Shown: positions 17,734-26,909, counted from the first letter of the stretch. The stretch is DNA of 64,000 nt from Salmonella enterica subsp. houtenae serovar Houten (GCA_900478215.1 LS483478.1:930001-994000), one strand, 5' to 3'. Translations and numbers: made by a program. Notes: generated by a model from the sequence alone, not told the origin.

Positions 17734-18584
17734 GTCGGCTCCTTCTGCAGACGGGCGCGTCGACGGTTGGCTAACAGACCGTGTTTCGGGGCGAAAATAA
17801 AGGCCGTGATGAACAGTAAGGTTTGCATGACGACAATAATCCCGCCAGTGGCACCATCCAGCCAGTAGCTAAGCCATGCGCCCAGAAAACTGGTCAGGCT
17901 GCCAATCACGACGGCAATCATGAGCAGACGTGGAAAACGGTCGGTGAGTAACCAGGCCGTCGCGCCCGGGGTGACGACGAGACAGATCACCAGGAACGCC
18001 CCAACGGTTTGCAGGGCCGCCACGGTGGAGACGGATAATAGGGTGAAAAACAGCAACTTTAGCCGACCCGGATTAAGACCGATAGAACGCGCATGGGTTT
18101 CATCGAAAAAGACGACCATCAAATCTTTCCACTTTAACAGCAGAATTGTCAGCGAGACTGCGCCGATAATCGCCAGTTGCGCAATATCCGCTGGCGCGAT
18201 CGCCAGCACGTTGCCGAGAATAATCGTCTGGATATTCACCGACATTGGATTGAGCGACACCATAAAAAGGCCGACGCCAAAAAAAGAGGAGAAGATAAGC
18301 CCGATAATTGCGTCTTCTTTCAGGCGTGAGCGTTGGTTAAGAAAGAGCATACTGCCTGCTGCCAGTCCGCCGGAAAGAAACGCGCCGAGCGAGAAGGGCA
18401 GCCCTAACATCCAGGCGCCAGCGACGCCAGGCACAATGGAATGAGATAGCGCATCGCCAATGAGCGACCAGCCTTTGAGCATCAAATAGCAGGAGAGGAA
18501 CGCGCACAGACCGCCCACCATCGCGGAGACCCACATCGCGTTGAGCATATACTGGTAACCAAACGGCTCAACAAGCCAGTTCAT
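17724..18584 (-). CDS. sitC: SitC manganese/iron ABC permease
   Basis: SitC is a 286-residue ABC-3 family permease, paralogous to SitD, with multiple membrane helices, the GDALSHSIVPGVAG signature near residue 45 and a basic C-terminus. Its ATG overlaps the sitB stop by four bases, so translation is coupled. With SitA (binding) and SitB (ATPase) it forms the Mn/Fe uptake system important inside macrophages. Confidence 0.95.
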   Translation of the reverse strand: MNWLVEPFGYQYMLNAMWVSAMVGGLCAFLSCYLMLKGWSLIGDALSHSIVPGVAGAWMLGLPFSLGAFLSGGLAAGSMLFLNQRSRLKEDAIIGLIFSSFFGVGLFMVSLNPMSVNIQTIILGNVLAIAPADIAQLAIIGAVSLTILLLKWKDLMVVFFDETHARSIGLNPGRLKLLFFTLLSVSTVAALQTVGAFLVICLVVTPGATAWLLTDRFPRLLMIAVVIGSLTSFLGAWLSYWLDGATGGIIVVMQTLLFITAFIFAPKHGLLANRRRARLQKEPTCS

Positions 18585-19402
18585 GACGATTTTCCTCCGT
18601 TGGCCACGCGCCGGGAAATAAAGGGGCGCTCGTCATCGGTGATGATGTGCTCTTCGCCCCCGCTTAGCGCGATATGACGTAGAACGCCGCTAAACGCCTG
18701 TTCCAGATTTGCGGCGGTAAACGTGGTTTCGGTAGGGCCGCTGGCCAGTACGGTTCCTTTAATCATTACCGTATAGTCGCAAAACTCGGTGACGGAGCCG
18801 AGATTATGCGTTGATACCAGCATCGTGCGGCCCTCATCGCGTAGTTCCCGCAGTAGATCGATGATTCGCGCTTCGGTTTTTACATCCACGCCGGTAAAAG
18901 GTTCATCCAGCAGGATCACCTGTCCATCCTGAGCAATGGCCCTGGCAAGAAACACACGTTTTTTCTGCCCGCCGGACAGCTCGCCAATCTGCCGGTGGCG
19001 ATACTCCTGCATATCCACCCGCGCCAGCGCGGCGTCAACACAGGCGTGGTCATGCGCTGTGGGACGGCGCAGCCAGCCCATATGGCCGTAGCGTCCCATC
19101 ATCACCACATCTTCTACCAGCACCGGAAATGACCAGTCCACTTCTTCCGATTGCGGAACATAAGCAATGAGGTTTTTTTTCAGCGCCTTGTTGACTGACT
19201 GTTGCAGGATAGTGATATCGCCCTGCGCAAGATGCACGAAGCCCATTAACGCTTTAAATAACGTAGACTTACCGGAACCATTTACGCCTACCAGGGCGGC
19301 GATTGAACCGCCTGGCACCTGAAAAGTGGCGTCCCGTAGGGCGGTATGACCGTTGCGATACGTCACCGTGACTTGATCAACGGTAATCGCAGATTGACTC
19401 AT
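18581..19402 (-). CDS. sitB: SitB ABC transporter ATPase
   Basis: SitB is the 273-residue ATP-binding subunit of the Sit transporter. It has a Walker A motif (GVNGSGKST, about 38-46), ABC signature LSGGQKKRV (about 140-148), Walker B VILLDEPF and the H-loop histidine in VSTHN. Its ATG overlaps the sitA stop by four bases. It energises uptake of Mn(II) and Fe(II). Confidence 0.97.
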   Translation of the reverse strand: MSQSAITVDQVTVTYRNGHTALRDATFQVPGGSIAALVGVNGSGKSTLFKALMGFVHLAQGDITILQQSVNKALKKNLIAYVPQSEEVDWSFPVLVEDVVMMGRYGHMGWLRRPTAHDHACVDAALARVDMQEYRHRQIGELSGGQKKRVFLARAIAQDGQVILLDEPFTGVDVKTEARIIDLLRELRDEGRTMLVSTHNLGSVTEFCDYTVMIKGTVLASGPTETTFTAANLEQAFSGVLRHIALSGGEEHIITDDERPFISRRVANGGKSS

Positions 19403-20316
19403 TGTTGACTCCTCAGTCCGTCGTTAATGCCGTTGACGATGGTTTCGGTAGTGACGCGCAGCAGATCCAGATAGGTTGGCACAGGGCCGTCAGCGGCGCT
19501 CAGAGAGTCAACATACAGCACGCCGCCATAATGCGCGCCGGATTCACGTGCGACCTGGCGGGCAGGTTTATCGGAAACCGTACTCTCGCTAAAGATGGCG
19601 GGAATATGGTGTTTTTTAATGGTATCAATCACTTTACGCACCTGTTTTGGCGTACCCTGTTGATCGGCGTTAATTGGCCAGAGATAAAGCTCTTTCATAT
19701 CGTTATCGCGCGCCAGGTAAGAGAACGCGCCTTCGCTGGTGACCAGCCAGCGCTGATCGGCGGGGATTTTTTCCAGTTCGGCGCGCAGCGGATCGGCCAT
19801 CTGGCGAATTTTCGCTTTATAGTGTTCGGCATTTTGCTTATAGATCTGCGCATTATCCGGATCGTACTTCACCAGAGCATCGCGAATGTTATCGACATAA
19901 ATCAGCGCGTTTTCTGCCGACATCCAGGCGTGCGGGTTCGGTTTACCGTTATACGGGCCTTCGGTAATGCCCATCGGTTTGACGCCGGTGGAGACGACGA
20001 CTTCCGGTACGCCGGAAAGGTGCTGATAAAAGCGGGCGAACCATCGCTCCAGGTTCAGACCATTCGCGAGGATAAGCTGCGCCCCCTGCGCTCGTTTAAT
20101 ATCGCCGGGCGTTGGTTGATACTCATGGATTTCAGCGCCGGGCTTGGTAATCGAGCTGACTTCCGCTGCGTCGCCCGCCACGTTTTTCGCCATGTCGGCA
20201 ATAACGGTAAATGTGGTAATTACTTTAAATTTCTCTTTTGCATAGGCCGGCGATAGCGCGAGTATCGCTACAATACCGGCAATCAGGAGTGTTTTCAGAC
20301 GGCGCAGATTCGTCAT
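19399..20316 (-). CDS. sitA: SitA periplasmic Mn/Fe-binding protein
   Basis: SitA is a 305-residue cluster A-I (ZnuA/PsaA-like) solute-binding protein. It has a signal peptide (MTNLRRLKTLLIAGIVAILA to about AYA, residue 26) and metal-ligand candidates in the EIHEYQPTPGD, KPNPHAWMS, TSEGAF and VDSLS regions. It delivers Mn(II)/Fe(II) to SitCD. It is the first gene of the operon; the upstream region has MntR and Fur sites listed separately. The operon has higher GC than the SPI-1 genes beside it, as is known for this accessory block. Confidence 0.97.
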   Translation of the reverse strand: MTNLRRLKTLLIAGIVAILALSPAYAKEKFKVITTFTVIADMAKNVAGDAAEVSSITKPGAEIHEYQPTPGDIKRAQGAQLILANGLNLERWFARFYQHLSGVPEVVVSTGVKPMGITEGPYNGKPNPHAWMSAENALIYVDNIRDALVKYDPDNAQIYKQNAEHYKAKIRQMADPLRAELEKIPADQRWLVTSEGAFSYLARDNDMKELYLWPINADQQGTPKQVRKVIDTIKKHHIPAIFSESTVSDKPARQVARESGAHYGGVLYVDSLSAADGPVPTYLDLLRVTTETIVNGINDGLRSQQ

Positions 20317-20352
20317 AGTATCCCTCGCAACAATGTGGTTAATTAATCATCG

Positions 20353-20372
20353 AATATAGCCTTTGCTATGTT
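20353..20372 (-). promoter_or_regulatory. MntR site of sitA
   Basis: AATATAGCCTTTGCTATGTT is a near-perfect 8-4-8 palindrome, matching the MntR box pattern AACATAGC-N4-GCTATGTT at all but one base. It lies 36-56 bases upstream of the sitA start. It predicts repression of sitABCD by Mn(II). Confidence 0.8.
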
Positions 20373-20393
20373 ATATAGCACAAGGTATGAATA

Positions 20394-20412
20394 AATGAAA
20401 ATAATTCTTATT
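20394..20412 (-). promoter_or_regulatory. Fur box of sitA
   Basis: AATGAAAATAATTCTTATT matches the 19-base Fur consensus at 13 positions by my count. It lies about 80 bases upstream of sitA, next to the MntR site, in line with the dual Fe/Mn control known for sitABCD. Confidence 0.65.
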
Positions 20413-20455
20413 TGCGTGAGCGTGACGATACGCAGTGATAGTGCTAAAGAGGGAT

Positions 20456-20478
20456 AAGGTGTAAAATAAATGCACCTT
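20456..20478 (+). promoter_or_regulatory. NsrR operator of ygbA
   Basis: AAGGTGTAAAA-T-AAATGCACCTT: an 11-1-11 imperfect palindrome close to the NsrR consensus (AAGATGYATTT repeated in inverse). It ends 19 bases before the ygbA start. NsrR repression of ygbA and relief by NO is known in enterobacteria. Confidence 0.75.
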
Positions 20479-20497
20479 AATGTTCGGAGAGAGCACG

Positions 20498-20842
20498 ATG
20501 CCCGGTAAACGTATCGCTCGTGAAAAACTGACGATTAAAAAAATGATCGCGCTGTATGAAAGCCAGTGTCCACAGGCATCAGAGGTGCAGGGGCATTACG
20601 ACGCGCTATTCGCCTACGCGCAAAAACGCCTTGATAAGTGCGTATTTGGCGAGGCAAAACCCGCCTGTAAGCAGTGTCCGGTGCACTGCTATCAGCCGGC
20701 GAAACGCGAGGAGATGAAGCAGATTATGCGCTGGGCAGGTCCGCGAATGCTTTGGCGGCATCCTGTTCTGACCGTGCGGCACCTTATCGACGATAAGCGC
20801 CCCGTTCCGGAATTGCCGGAAAAATATCAGCGCAAGAAGTGA
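20498..20842 (+). CDS. ygbA: YgbA nitric-oxide-responsive protein
   Basis: YgbA is a 114-residue cytosolic protein of the YgbA_NO family, induced by nitric oxide through NsrR. It has a cysteine cluster CVFGEAKPACKQCPVHC (about residues 47-63) that could bind metal or an Fe-S cluster; in the family it has been linked to growth after nitrosative stress. I chose ATG 20498 (MPGKRIAREK) behind GGAGAG; the frame opens at 20480 without a good ribosome site. It is convergent with fhlA and 61 bases from it. Confidence 0.9.
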   Translation: MPGKRIAREKLTIKKMIALYESQCPQASEVQGHYDALFAYAQKRLDKCVFGEAKPACKQCPVHCYQPAKREEMKQIMRWAGPRMLWRHPVLTVRHLIDDKRPVPELPEKYQRKK

Positions 20843-20903
20843 AGGAGAAGCGCCAGGCCTACGGCGCGCATCATCTCCAGGCCGGATCAGAGCCAGCAAC
20901 CCG

Positions 20904-22982
20904 TTACGCTAACGCGTCTTTATCAATGCCCAATCGCTTCATACGCGACAGCAGGGTGGTTCGTTTAAGCCCCAGACGCTGCGCCGCGCCTTTTGGTCCA
21001 GCCACTACGCCATTGGTCTCTTTCAACACGCGTATAATAAGCTGATATTCATCTTCGCCTTCTTTGGCGCTTTCAGTCGCAACAGGCGAGGTATCGGGTG
21101 TTACGGCGGTAATATCCGGCAGCGACAGTTGTAGCACATTGCCGCGTGTCAGCAGCACGGCGCGCTCGACGACATTCTCCAGTTCGCGAACGTTCCCCGG
21201 CCACTCCATGCCGCTGAGCGTGCGCAGCGTTTCAGCGGGAATACTGTCGATATTACGACCCATTCGGCGGGCGATTTTGAAGGTGAACGCTTTGACCAAT
21301 AGTGGAATATCCTCCGGACGTTCGCGTAACGGAGGAAGCTGGATCGGGAAAACATTCAGCCGATAGTAGAGATCGTTACGGAATTCGCGATCGGCGACCA
21401 TTTTTTTCAGATCGCGGTTAGTGGCGGCGATCAGCCGCACGTCGGTCTGGATCAGTTTATTGCTACCGAGACGTTCAAACTCTTGCTCCTGAAGGACGCG
21501 CAGCAGCTTAGGCTGTAGCTCCAGCGGCATGTCGCCCACTTCATCCAGAAACAGCGAGCTTTTATCCGCCAGCTCGAAACGGCCAATCCGCTGCGCGCTG
21601 GCGCCGGTAAACGCGCCGCGCTCGTGACCAAACAGATCGCTTTCCAGCAGACCCGCCGGCATCGCGGCGCAGTTCATCTTTACCATCCTGCGCCCGCTAC
21701 GTCCGCTCAGGTTGTGAATAGCGCGAGCAATCAACTCCTTACCCGTTCCCGTTTCGCCCAGAATCAGCACGGTACTGTCGCTCTGCGCCACCATCTCAAC
21801 CTGCTTTAGCACGTTGTACATCGCTTCGCTGCGTCCGATGATCTCGCCAAACTCGCTGTCGACGTTATTGAGCTGTTCCGTGAGCGCCAGATTTTCGTCG
21901 ACCAGGCGTTCCTTCAGACGGTGGATTTCCTGATAGGCCAGCGCATTATCTACTGCAATTGCTACCCGTTCGGCAATCTGACGCAGCAGCTTGAGGTTGG
22001 CGGTGGTAAACACTTTTTCTTCGCACTGCGCCAGTTTGAGCACGCCAAGCATCGTCTTGCCGGACATCAACGGCAGCAGGCAAAGCGTCTGGATCTGATT
22101 GCCCCAGGTATCGAATAACATTCGTTCGTAGGGGGCAAGCGGATCGCGTTCGTTGAGGTTGATAAGCAGCATCTCTTTACTTTTAAAGACGCGCTCCGTG
22201 AGCGTGCCGGCTTCGTCGACTTCGCTCTGTTCGTGCGCCGGATGATGCTCATCAAGGTAGTGGGTGGAGTAGATATTCAGCTTATTTTTGCGATGGCTGC
22301 GCAACACGATGCTGATCGCGTCGATATTGAAGTAGTGGTGGATCTCTTTAGCGACTTCGCTTACCAGCTCATCAATATCCAGACGCGACAGGACGGCGTT
22401 GGTGATCGCAACCAGAATACGGAAGTTATCGCGTTCGCGACACAACAGATCATAATCGACATTATTGTTTACCCGGTTTTGAATTTGCTCGGCGACCACG
22501 CCGACAATTTGGGTAAACGTATGCAGACGGTCATATTCCTTTTCACTCCAGGGGCGATCTTCCTGACGGATAAACTCGCAGCCGCCGAAAATACGACCCT
22601 CCGCAGCTAAAGGAAGCAGACAGTAATGACCAAATTCAGGGTAGAGGCCGCCTGCGGCAAGCTGCGGCCAGGTTTCGGTAAACTCATGGAAATTACAGTG
22701 CAACGCATCGGGGCGAGAGAGGATGCGGCGTACCGGGCCGTGCGCCAGTACGGTTTCATCTTCATATTCAACAGGACGGCCATTTTCTCGCGTCGCATAA
22801 TATTGTGCGCGTTGCGACTGCGCCTGCCATAGCACAATGCCGGCGCTGTCGGCGAGCGCTGAACGCTTTACCAGTTGCGAAAGCGCTTCACTGAGCGACG
22901 CCAAATCGGGCTGCTGCAATAAGGTACGAGTGATATCGAACAAGCCTTGCTGTCCAAGATCGCTCATGGGTGTATACGACAT
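20904..22982 (-). CDS. fhlA: FhlA formate hydrogenlyase activator
   Basis: FhlA is a 692-residue sigma-54 enhancer-binding protein that senses formate. The two N-terminal GAF-type domains (about 1-380) replace a receiver domain. The AAA+ domain (about 385-615) has Walker A GETGTGKE, the sigma-54 contact loop GAFTGA and Walker B LFLDEVGD. The C-terminal helix-turn-helix (GAAQRLGLKRTTLLSRMKRL) binds upstream sites of hyc, hyp and hydN-hypF. It lies downstream of hypE on the same strand, as in E. coli. The length matches E. coli exactly. fhlA marks the known left border of SPI-1 in Salmonella. Confidence 0.98.
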   Translation of the reverse strand: MSYTPMSDLGQQGLFDITRTLLQQPDLASLSEALSQLVKRSALADSAGIVLWQAQSQRAQYYATRENGRPVEYEDETVLAHGPVRRILSRPDALHCNFHEFTETWPQLAAGGLYPEFGHYCLLPLAAEGRIFGGCEFIRQEDRPWSEKEYDRLHTFTQIVGVVAEQIQNRVNNNVDYDLLCRERDNFRILVAITNAVLSRLDIDELVSEVAKEIHHYFNIDAISIVLRSHRKNKLNIYSTHYLDEHHPAHEQSEVDEAGTLTERVFKSKEMLLINLNERDPLAPYERMLFDTWGNQIQTLCLLPLMSGKTMLGVLKLAQCEEKVFTTANLKLLRQIAERVAIAVDNALAYQEIHRLKERLVDENLALTEQLNNVDSEFGEIIGRSEAMYNVLKQVEMVAQSDSTVLILGETGTGKELIARAIHNLSGRSGRRMVKMNCAAMPAGLLESDLFGHERGAFTGASAQRIGRFELADKSSLFLDEVGDMPLELQPKLLRVLQEQEFERLGSNKLIQTDVRLIAATNRDLKKMVADREFRNDLYYRLNVFPIQLPPLRERPEDIPLLVKAFTFKIARRMGRNIDSIPAETLRTLSGMEWPGNVRELENVVERAVLLTRGNVLQLSLPDITAVTPDTSPVATESAKEGEDEYQLIIRVLKETNGVVAGPKGAAQRLGLKRTTLLSRMKRLGIDKDALA

Positions 22983-23054
22983 GTTGCTTTTCCAGGAAAA
23001 TACCGCGGCGCGGTGCGAAAAGGTCTATGAATTATAGGTATTCGTTTTATATTT

Positions 23055-23123
23055 TTGCCGGACGGCGCTGACGCTTATCCGGTAACTACGAGTCAGGCCC
23101 GGTAAGCGTAGCGCCACCGGGCT
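23055..23123. repeat. REP/BIME element
   Basis: GCCGGACGGCGCTGACGCTT... and an inverse partner GGCCCGGTAAGCGTAGCGCC form a palindromic pair typical of enterobacterial REP units, in the hypE-fhlA spacer. It may affect mRNA stability between the two genes. Confidence 0.75.
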
Positions 23124-23128
23124 GTGTA

Positions 23129-24139
23129 TCAGCATATACGAGGCAGCGGTTCGGCGTGTGGCAAATCAAGGGTTCGCTTCACGCCATAGAGTCCGGCTAA
23201 GCGAACGCCTTTGCGTTCCACGACTTCGCCAATCAGCGCCGCATCACGTCCCAGCGGATGTGCGCGTAATGCCGCCAACGCCCGATCTGCGGCCTGCCGT
23301 TCAACGGCAATCACCAGTTTTCCTTCGTTGGCAAAGTTCAGAGCATCCAGCCCCAACAGCTCGCAGACGCCGCGCACGGCAGGTTTGAGCGGAAGTGCGG
23401 ATTCGGACAATTCAATACCGTAACCGCAGGATGCCGCAAACTCATGGGCGACCGCATTCACGCCGCCGCGCGTGGCGTCACGCAATGCCTTCACTCCGTC
23501 AATATGGCGCAGCGTCTGAATAAGCGGCGTTAATACTGCACAGTCGCTCGCCAGCTCGCCATCCAGTCCCAGCTTCTCACGCAGGTTGAGGATAGTGGCG
23601 CCGTGATCGCCAAGCGTACCGCTGACTAACAGCACATCGCCAACGCTCAGCGTTTGCGCGCCCCAGCGAATATCGGCGGGAATCGCCCCCATGCCGGCAG
23701 TGTTGATAAACAATTTATCCGCCGCGCCGCGCTGCACAACTTTGGTGTCGCCGGTTACAATGGCGATACCCGCTTCCCGCGCGGTCGCCGCCATGCTATT
23801 GACCACGCTTTTTAACGTCTCCATCGGCAGCCCTTCTTCAAGGATAAAGCCGCAGGAGAGATAGCGGGGGAGCGCGCCGCTTACCGCAACGTCGTTCGCC
23901 GTACCGCAAATCGCCAGTTTGCCGATATTGCCGCCGGGGAAAAAGAGCGGATCGATCACATAGCTATCGGTAGAAAATGCCAGTCGATCGCCTTCCGCCG
24001 TTAGTTGCGCCAGATCGAGACGCGCCTGATCTTCTTGTTCCGCCAGCCACGGGTTGGCAAAGGCCTCCATAAACAGGCTATTAATCAACTGTTGCATAGC
24101 CTGGCCGCCGCTGCCGTGGGCGAGTTGTATATTGTTCAA
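23129..24139 (-). CDS. hypE: HypE carbamoyl dehydratase for CN ligand
   Basis: HypE (336 residues) is a PurM-like ATPase that dehydrates the thiocarbamate made by HypF on its own C-terminal cysteine to thiocyanate, the source of the CN ligands of the [NiFe] centre. The C-terminus is PRIC, with the acceptor Cys336 as the last residue. An N-terminal LAHGSGG and the FSTDSYV region (nucleotide binding) are present. Its start overlaps the hypD stop by four bases. Confidence 0.97.
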   Translation of the reverse strand: MNNIQLAHGSGGQAMQQLINSLFMEAFANPWLAEQEDQARLDLAQLTAEGDRLAFSTDSYVIDPLFFPGGNIGKLAICGTANDVAVSGALPRYLSCGFILEEGLPMETLKSVVNSMAATAREAGIAIVTGDTKVVQRGAADKLFINTAGMGAIPADIRWGAQTLSVGDVLLVSGTLGDHGATILNLREKLGLDGELASDCAVLTPLIQTLRHIDGVKALRDATRGGVNAVAHEFAASCGYGIELSESALPLKPAVRGVCELLGLDALNFANEGKLVIAVERQAADRALAALRAHPLGRDAALIGEVVERKGVRLAGLYGVKRTLDLPHAEPLPRIC

Positions 24140-25257
24140 ACTTCACACTCCTGCTGACGATACTGGTACCAGGCGGCGCATGCGCCTTCGGAAGAGACCA
24201 TCAGCGCGCCGAACGCGGTCTCTGGATTGCATGTTTTACCAAATAGCGGGCACTGATGCGGCTTGCATCTGCCGGTCAGCACTTCGCCGCAGCGGGCGCG
24301 CGGATCGTCATAGACCTGCTGCGGCGCTGGATGAAAATGCGCTTCGGCGTCAAAGCGCTGATACTCTGGCGTCAGGTGGACGCCGGAAGATTCAATCACG
24401 CCCAGGCCGCGCCACTCGCTGTCGCCATTAACGCAGAACACATCGGCGATAGCCTGCTGCGCCAGCGCGTTTCCGGCATCCGGCACCACGCGACGGTACT
24501 GATTTTCGACCTGGCTTAGGGCCGCTATTTTCTGCTCAACCAGCATGACCACGCCTTGCAGTAGATCAAGTGGTTCGAATCCAGCCACCACCAGCGGACG
24601 ATTAAAATCGGCGGCGATAAACTGGTACGCCTCGGTGCCGATGACCATGCTGACATGGCCTGGCGCAAGAAAGGCGTCAATGCTGTTGTCCGGCTGCTCC
24701 AGTAGGCTACGCAGCGTCGGGATCAGCGTGATGTGCTGGCAGAAAAAGTAGAAGTTTCGCACGTCGCGCTGTTTTGCCTGCTGCAGCGTGATGGCGGTGG
24801 TCGGCATGGTGGTCTCAAAGCCCAGTCCGAAGAATACCACTTTGCGGGTCGGGTTATCCTGCGCCAGCTTCAGCGCGTCCATCGGAGAATAAACAATACG
24901 GACATCCGCGCCGCGCGCTTTAGCCTGCAACAGAGAACCCTGTTTCCCCGGCACGCGCATGGCATCGCCAAAGGTGCAGAAAATCACCTCCGGATGGTTG
25001 GCGATTTCCACGCAACTGTCGATACGTCCCATCGGCAGCACGCAGACCGGGCAACCGGGGCCGTGAATAAACTCCACGTTTTCGGGGAGTAACTGATCGA
25101 GACCAAATTTAAAAATCGCGTGGGTATGACCCCCGCAGACTTCCATAATGCGCAACGGACGTTCGGCAGTGTAAGGAAGAAGGGCGGCGCGTTCATGTAG
25201 GTGTTCAATGAGCTGCATTACCTGTTCCGGCGCACGGTACTCGTCAACAAAACGCAT
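24136..25257 (-). CDS. hypD: HypD Fe-S scaffold for Fe(CN)2CO assembly
   Basis: HypD (373 residues) holds iron with HypC while CN and CO are attached, and carries a [4Fe-4S] cluster. The conserved motifs CGGHTHAIFKFGL (Cys41), GPGCPVCVLP (Cys69, Cys72) and GFETT are present, along with the C-terminal cysteine group (CGEVLTGRCKPHQCPLFGKTC). The start shares one base with the hypC stop (TAATG). Confidence 0.97.
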   Translation of the reverse strand: MRFVDEYRAPEQVMQLIEHLHERAALLPYTAERPLRIMEVCGGHTHAIFKFGLDQLLPENVEFIHGPGCPVCVLPMGRIDSCVEIANHPEVIFCTFGDAMRVPGKQGSLLQAKARGADVRIVYSPMDALKLAQDNPTRKVVFFGLGFETTMPTTAITLQQAKQRDVRNFYFFCQHITLIPTLRSLLEQPDNSIDAFLAPGHVSMVIGTEAYQFIAADFNRPLVVAGFEPLDLLQGVVMLVEQKIAALSQVENQYRRVVPDAGNALAQQAIADVFCVNGDSEWRGLGVIESSGVHLTPEYQRFDAEAHFHPAPQQVYDDPRARCGEVLTGRCKPHQCPLFGKTCNPETAFGALMVSSEGACAAWYQYRQQECEV

Positions 25258-25529
25258 TATCTCTCCTCACCATACAGTAGTGCGCCGACGTCCGGCTCAA
25301 CATCAAACATATTTTGTAGCGCGTCGAGCGTGTCGCGCGCTTCCGCTTCGTTAATGACGCTCATGGCGAATCCGACATGAACCAGCACCCACTGACCCAG
25401 ACGCGGCTGACCGTTTTCATCACAACTGCCGACTAATGTGAGATCGACGTCGCGCTGAATGCCGCAGACGTCAACTTTTGCCTGATTGCCGTCAATGGCG
25501 CGGATTTGACCCGGAACGCCTATGCACAT
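25257..25529 (-). CDS. hypC: HypC hydrogenase maturation chaperone
   Basis: HypC is a 90-residue HypC/HupF chaperone that carries the Fe(CN)2CO unit to the HycE precursor. I start it at ATG 25529 (MCIGVPGQ) because the essential cysteine must be residue 2; the open frame reaches 25556 but that extension overlaps hypB and has no homology. It overlaps hypB by 10 bases and hypD by one. Confidence 0.96.
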   Translation of the reverse strand: MCIGVPGQIRAIDGNQAKVDVCGIQRDVDLTLVGSCDENGQPRLGQWVLVHVGFAMSVINEAEARDTLDALQNMFDVEPDVGALLYGEER

Positions 25530-26392
25530 CGCTGCGCCTCCAGCCAGGCCAGCCACTGATCCATGCCTTCGCCGCTGGTGGCGGAAATCAGGATAATGTC
25601 AATCTCCGGGTTCACTTCACGTGCGCTGGCGATGCACTTCTCAATGTCAAAATTGAGGTAGGGCAGCAGATCGACTTTGTTGAGCAGCATGAGCGACGCA
25701 GCGGCAAACATATGGGGATACTTCAGCGGCTTATCTTCGCCTTCGGTCACGGAAAGCACCGCGACTTTATGCTTTTCGCCCAGATCGAAGCTGGCCGGGC
25801 AGACGAGATTACCGACGTTTTCGATAAACAGAATACCGCGGTCATCCAGCGGCAGGCGCGGCGCGGCATCGGCGATCATCTGCGCATCAAGATGGCAGCC
25901 TTTGCCCGTGTTTACCTGAATGGCGGGCGTGCCGGTGGCGCGGATGCGGGCGGCGTCGTTCACCGTCTGCTGGTCGCCTTCAATCACCGCGCATGGTACA
26001 CGGTCTTTCAATTTTATCAGTGTTTCGGTCAGCAAGGTGGTTTTACCGGACCCGGGGCTGGACACCAGGTTGAGCACCAGTTGCTGGCGGGTGGCGAAAC
26101 GGGCGCGGTTGCGCTCAGCCAGACGATTATTTTTGTCCAGCACGTCGATTTCAACCTCCAGCATCCGCCGCTGACTCATACCCGGCGCATGGGTTCCGGC
26201 TTCGCCGTGACCGTAATGCAGATCGCCTTCTGCGGTCTGACTTGGGGCAAAGTCAGGCGTTTTAATGCCGGTAATATTCAGCGCCGGGCGAGCCGCTGGG
26301 GCAAAGGGCGCGCTACGAAACGCTGAGTGCGGATTATGCTCATCGCCTTCTATATAAAGGTTGCCTTCAGCGCAACCGCAAGTCGTACACAT
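25520..26392 (-). CDS. hypB: HypB nickel-insertion GTPase
   Basis: HypB (290 residues) is a SIMIBI-class GTPase that delivers nickel with HypA and SlyD. The N-terminus MCTTCGCAEG holds the high-affinity metal site (Cys2, Cys5, Cys7). The P-loop SSPGSGKTTL is at residues 111-120; metal-site residues of the G domain (GKGCHLDAQM) and NKVDLLPY for guanine recognition follow. hypA is 68 bases upstream with a REP element between them. Confidence 0.97.
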   Translation of the reverse strand: MCTTCGCAEGNLYIEGDEHNPHSAFRSAPFAPAARPALNITGIKTPDFAPSQTAEGDLHYGHGEAGTHAPGMSQRRMLEVEIDVLDKNNRLAERNRARFATRQQLVLNLVSSPGSGKTTLLTETLIKLKDRVPCAVIEGDQQTVNDAARIRATGTPAIQVNTGKGCHLDAQMIADAAPRLPLDDRGILFIENVGNLVCPASFDLGEKHKVAVLSVTEGEDKPLKYPHMFAAASLMLLNKVDLLPYLNFDIEKCIASAREVNPEIDIILISATSGEGMDQWLAWLEAQRCA

Positions 26393-26428
26393 CGCTTACT
26401 CCTGATCTTTTCTTGTTACAGGCTTTCT

Positions 26429-26460
26429 GCCGGATGGCGACGCGAATGTCTTATCCGGCA
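26429..26460. repeat. REP element between hypA and hypB
   Basis: GCCGGATGGCGACGCGAATG to TTATCCGGCA is a single REP unit abutting the hypA stop, inside the hyp operon. Confidence 0.75.
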
Positions 26461-26817
26461 TTAATCTTCAGTTTCATCAATCTCTATGCGCCGAATTTGT
26501 AAGCCGTCATCGGCCACAATTCGCAGCGTATCGCTATGACATTGCGGACAACGACGTACACGATGGGTTAACAACGTGACATATTGTTGACAATGCTCAC
26601 ACCAGCATTCGGCTTCCTGTTCTTCGAGGTGCAGTTTACAACCTTCTGCTATTGTGCCGCGGCATACCAGATCAAAACAAAAGGAAAGAGCGCTGGTTTC
26701 TACGCAAGAAAATGCGCCAATTTTGATCCAGATGGCTGTCACACGTTTTGCACCGTATGCTGAAGCCTGTTGTTCAATCAATTCCAGTGCCCGTTGGCAG
26801 AGGGTGATTTCGTGCAT
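26461..26817 (-). CDS. hypA: HypA nickel metallochaperone
   Basis: HypA is a 118-residue nickel chaperone for hydrogenase-3. The N-terminal MHE motif (His2) is the nickel site, and two CxxC pairs (CEHC about 73-76 and CPQC about 90-93) hold structural zinc. E. coli HypA is two residues shorter. It is the first gene of hypABCDE-fhlA, behind a sigma-54 promoter at 26847-26862. Confidence 0.96.
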   Translation of the reverse strand: MHEITLCQRALELIEQQASAYGAKRVTAIWIKIGAFSCVETSALSFCFDLVCRGTIAEGCKLHLEEQEAECWCEHCQQYVTLLTHRVRRCPQCHSDTLRIVADDGLQIRRIEIDETED

Positions 26818-26846
26818 ATCGCCTCCCGTAGTCGTTGCCCCTGTAA

Positions 26847-26862
26847 AGCAATATTTATGCCA
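26847..26862 (-). promoter_or_regulatory. Sigma-54 promoter of hypA
   Basis: Read on the - strand, TGGCATAAATATTGCT fits the -24/-12 pattern (GG-N10-GC), 30-45 bases before the hypA ATG. It is expected to be driven by FhlA with formate. Confidence 0.85.
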
Positions 26863-26887
26863 ATGCTCGCATCTCCTGGCAGGTCAA

Positions 26888-26909
26888 TGTCGATAATGAC
26901 GAAATGACA
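26888..26909 (+). promoter_or_regulatory. FhlA-type upstream site in hypA-hycA spacer
   Basis: TGTCGATAATGACG followed by AAATGACA: the same words (TGTCGATA and AAATGACA) recur in the hycA-hycB spacer, and GTGTCGATGACAC occurs upstream of hydN. Position between two divergent sigma-54 promoters fits a shared FhlA enhancer. Confidence 0.65.
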
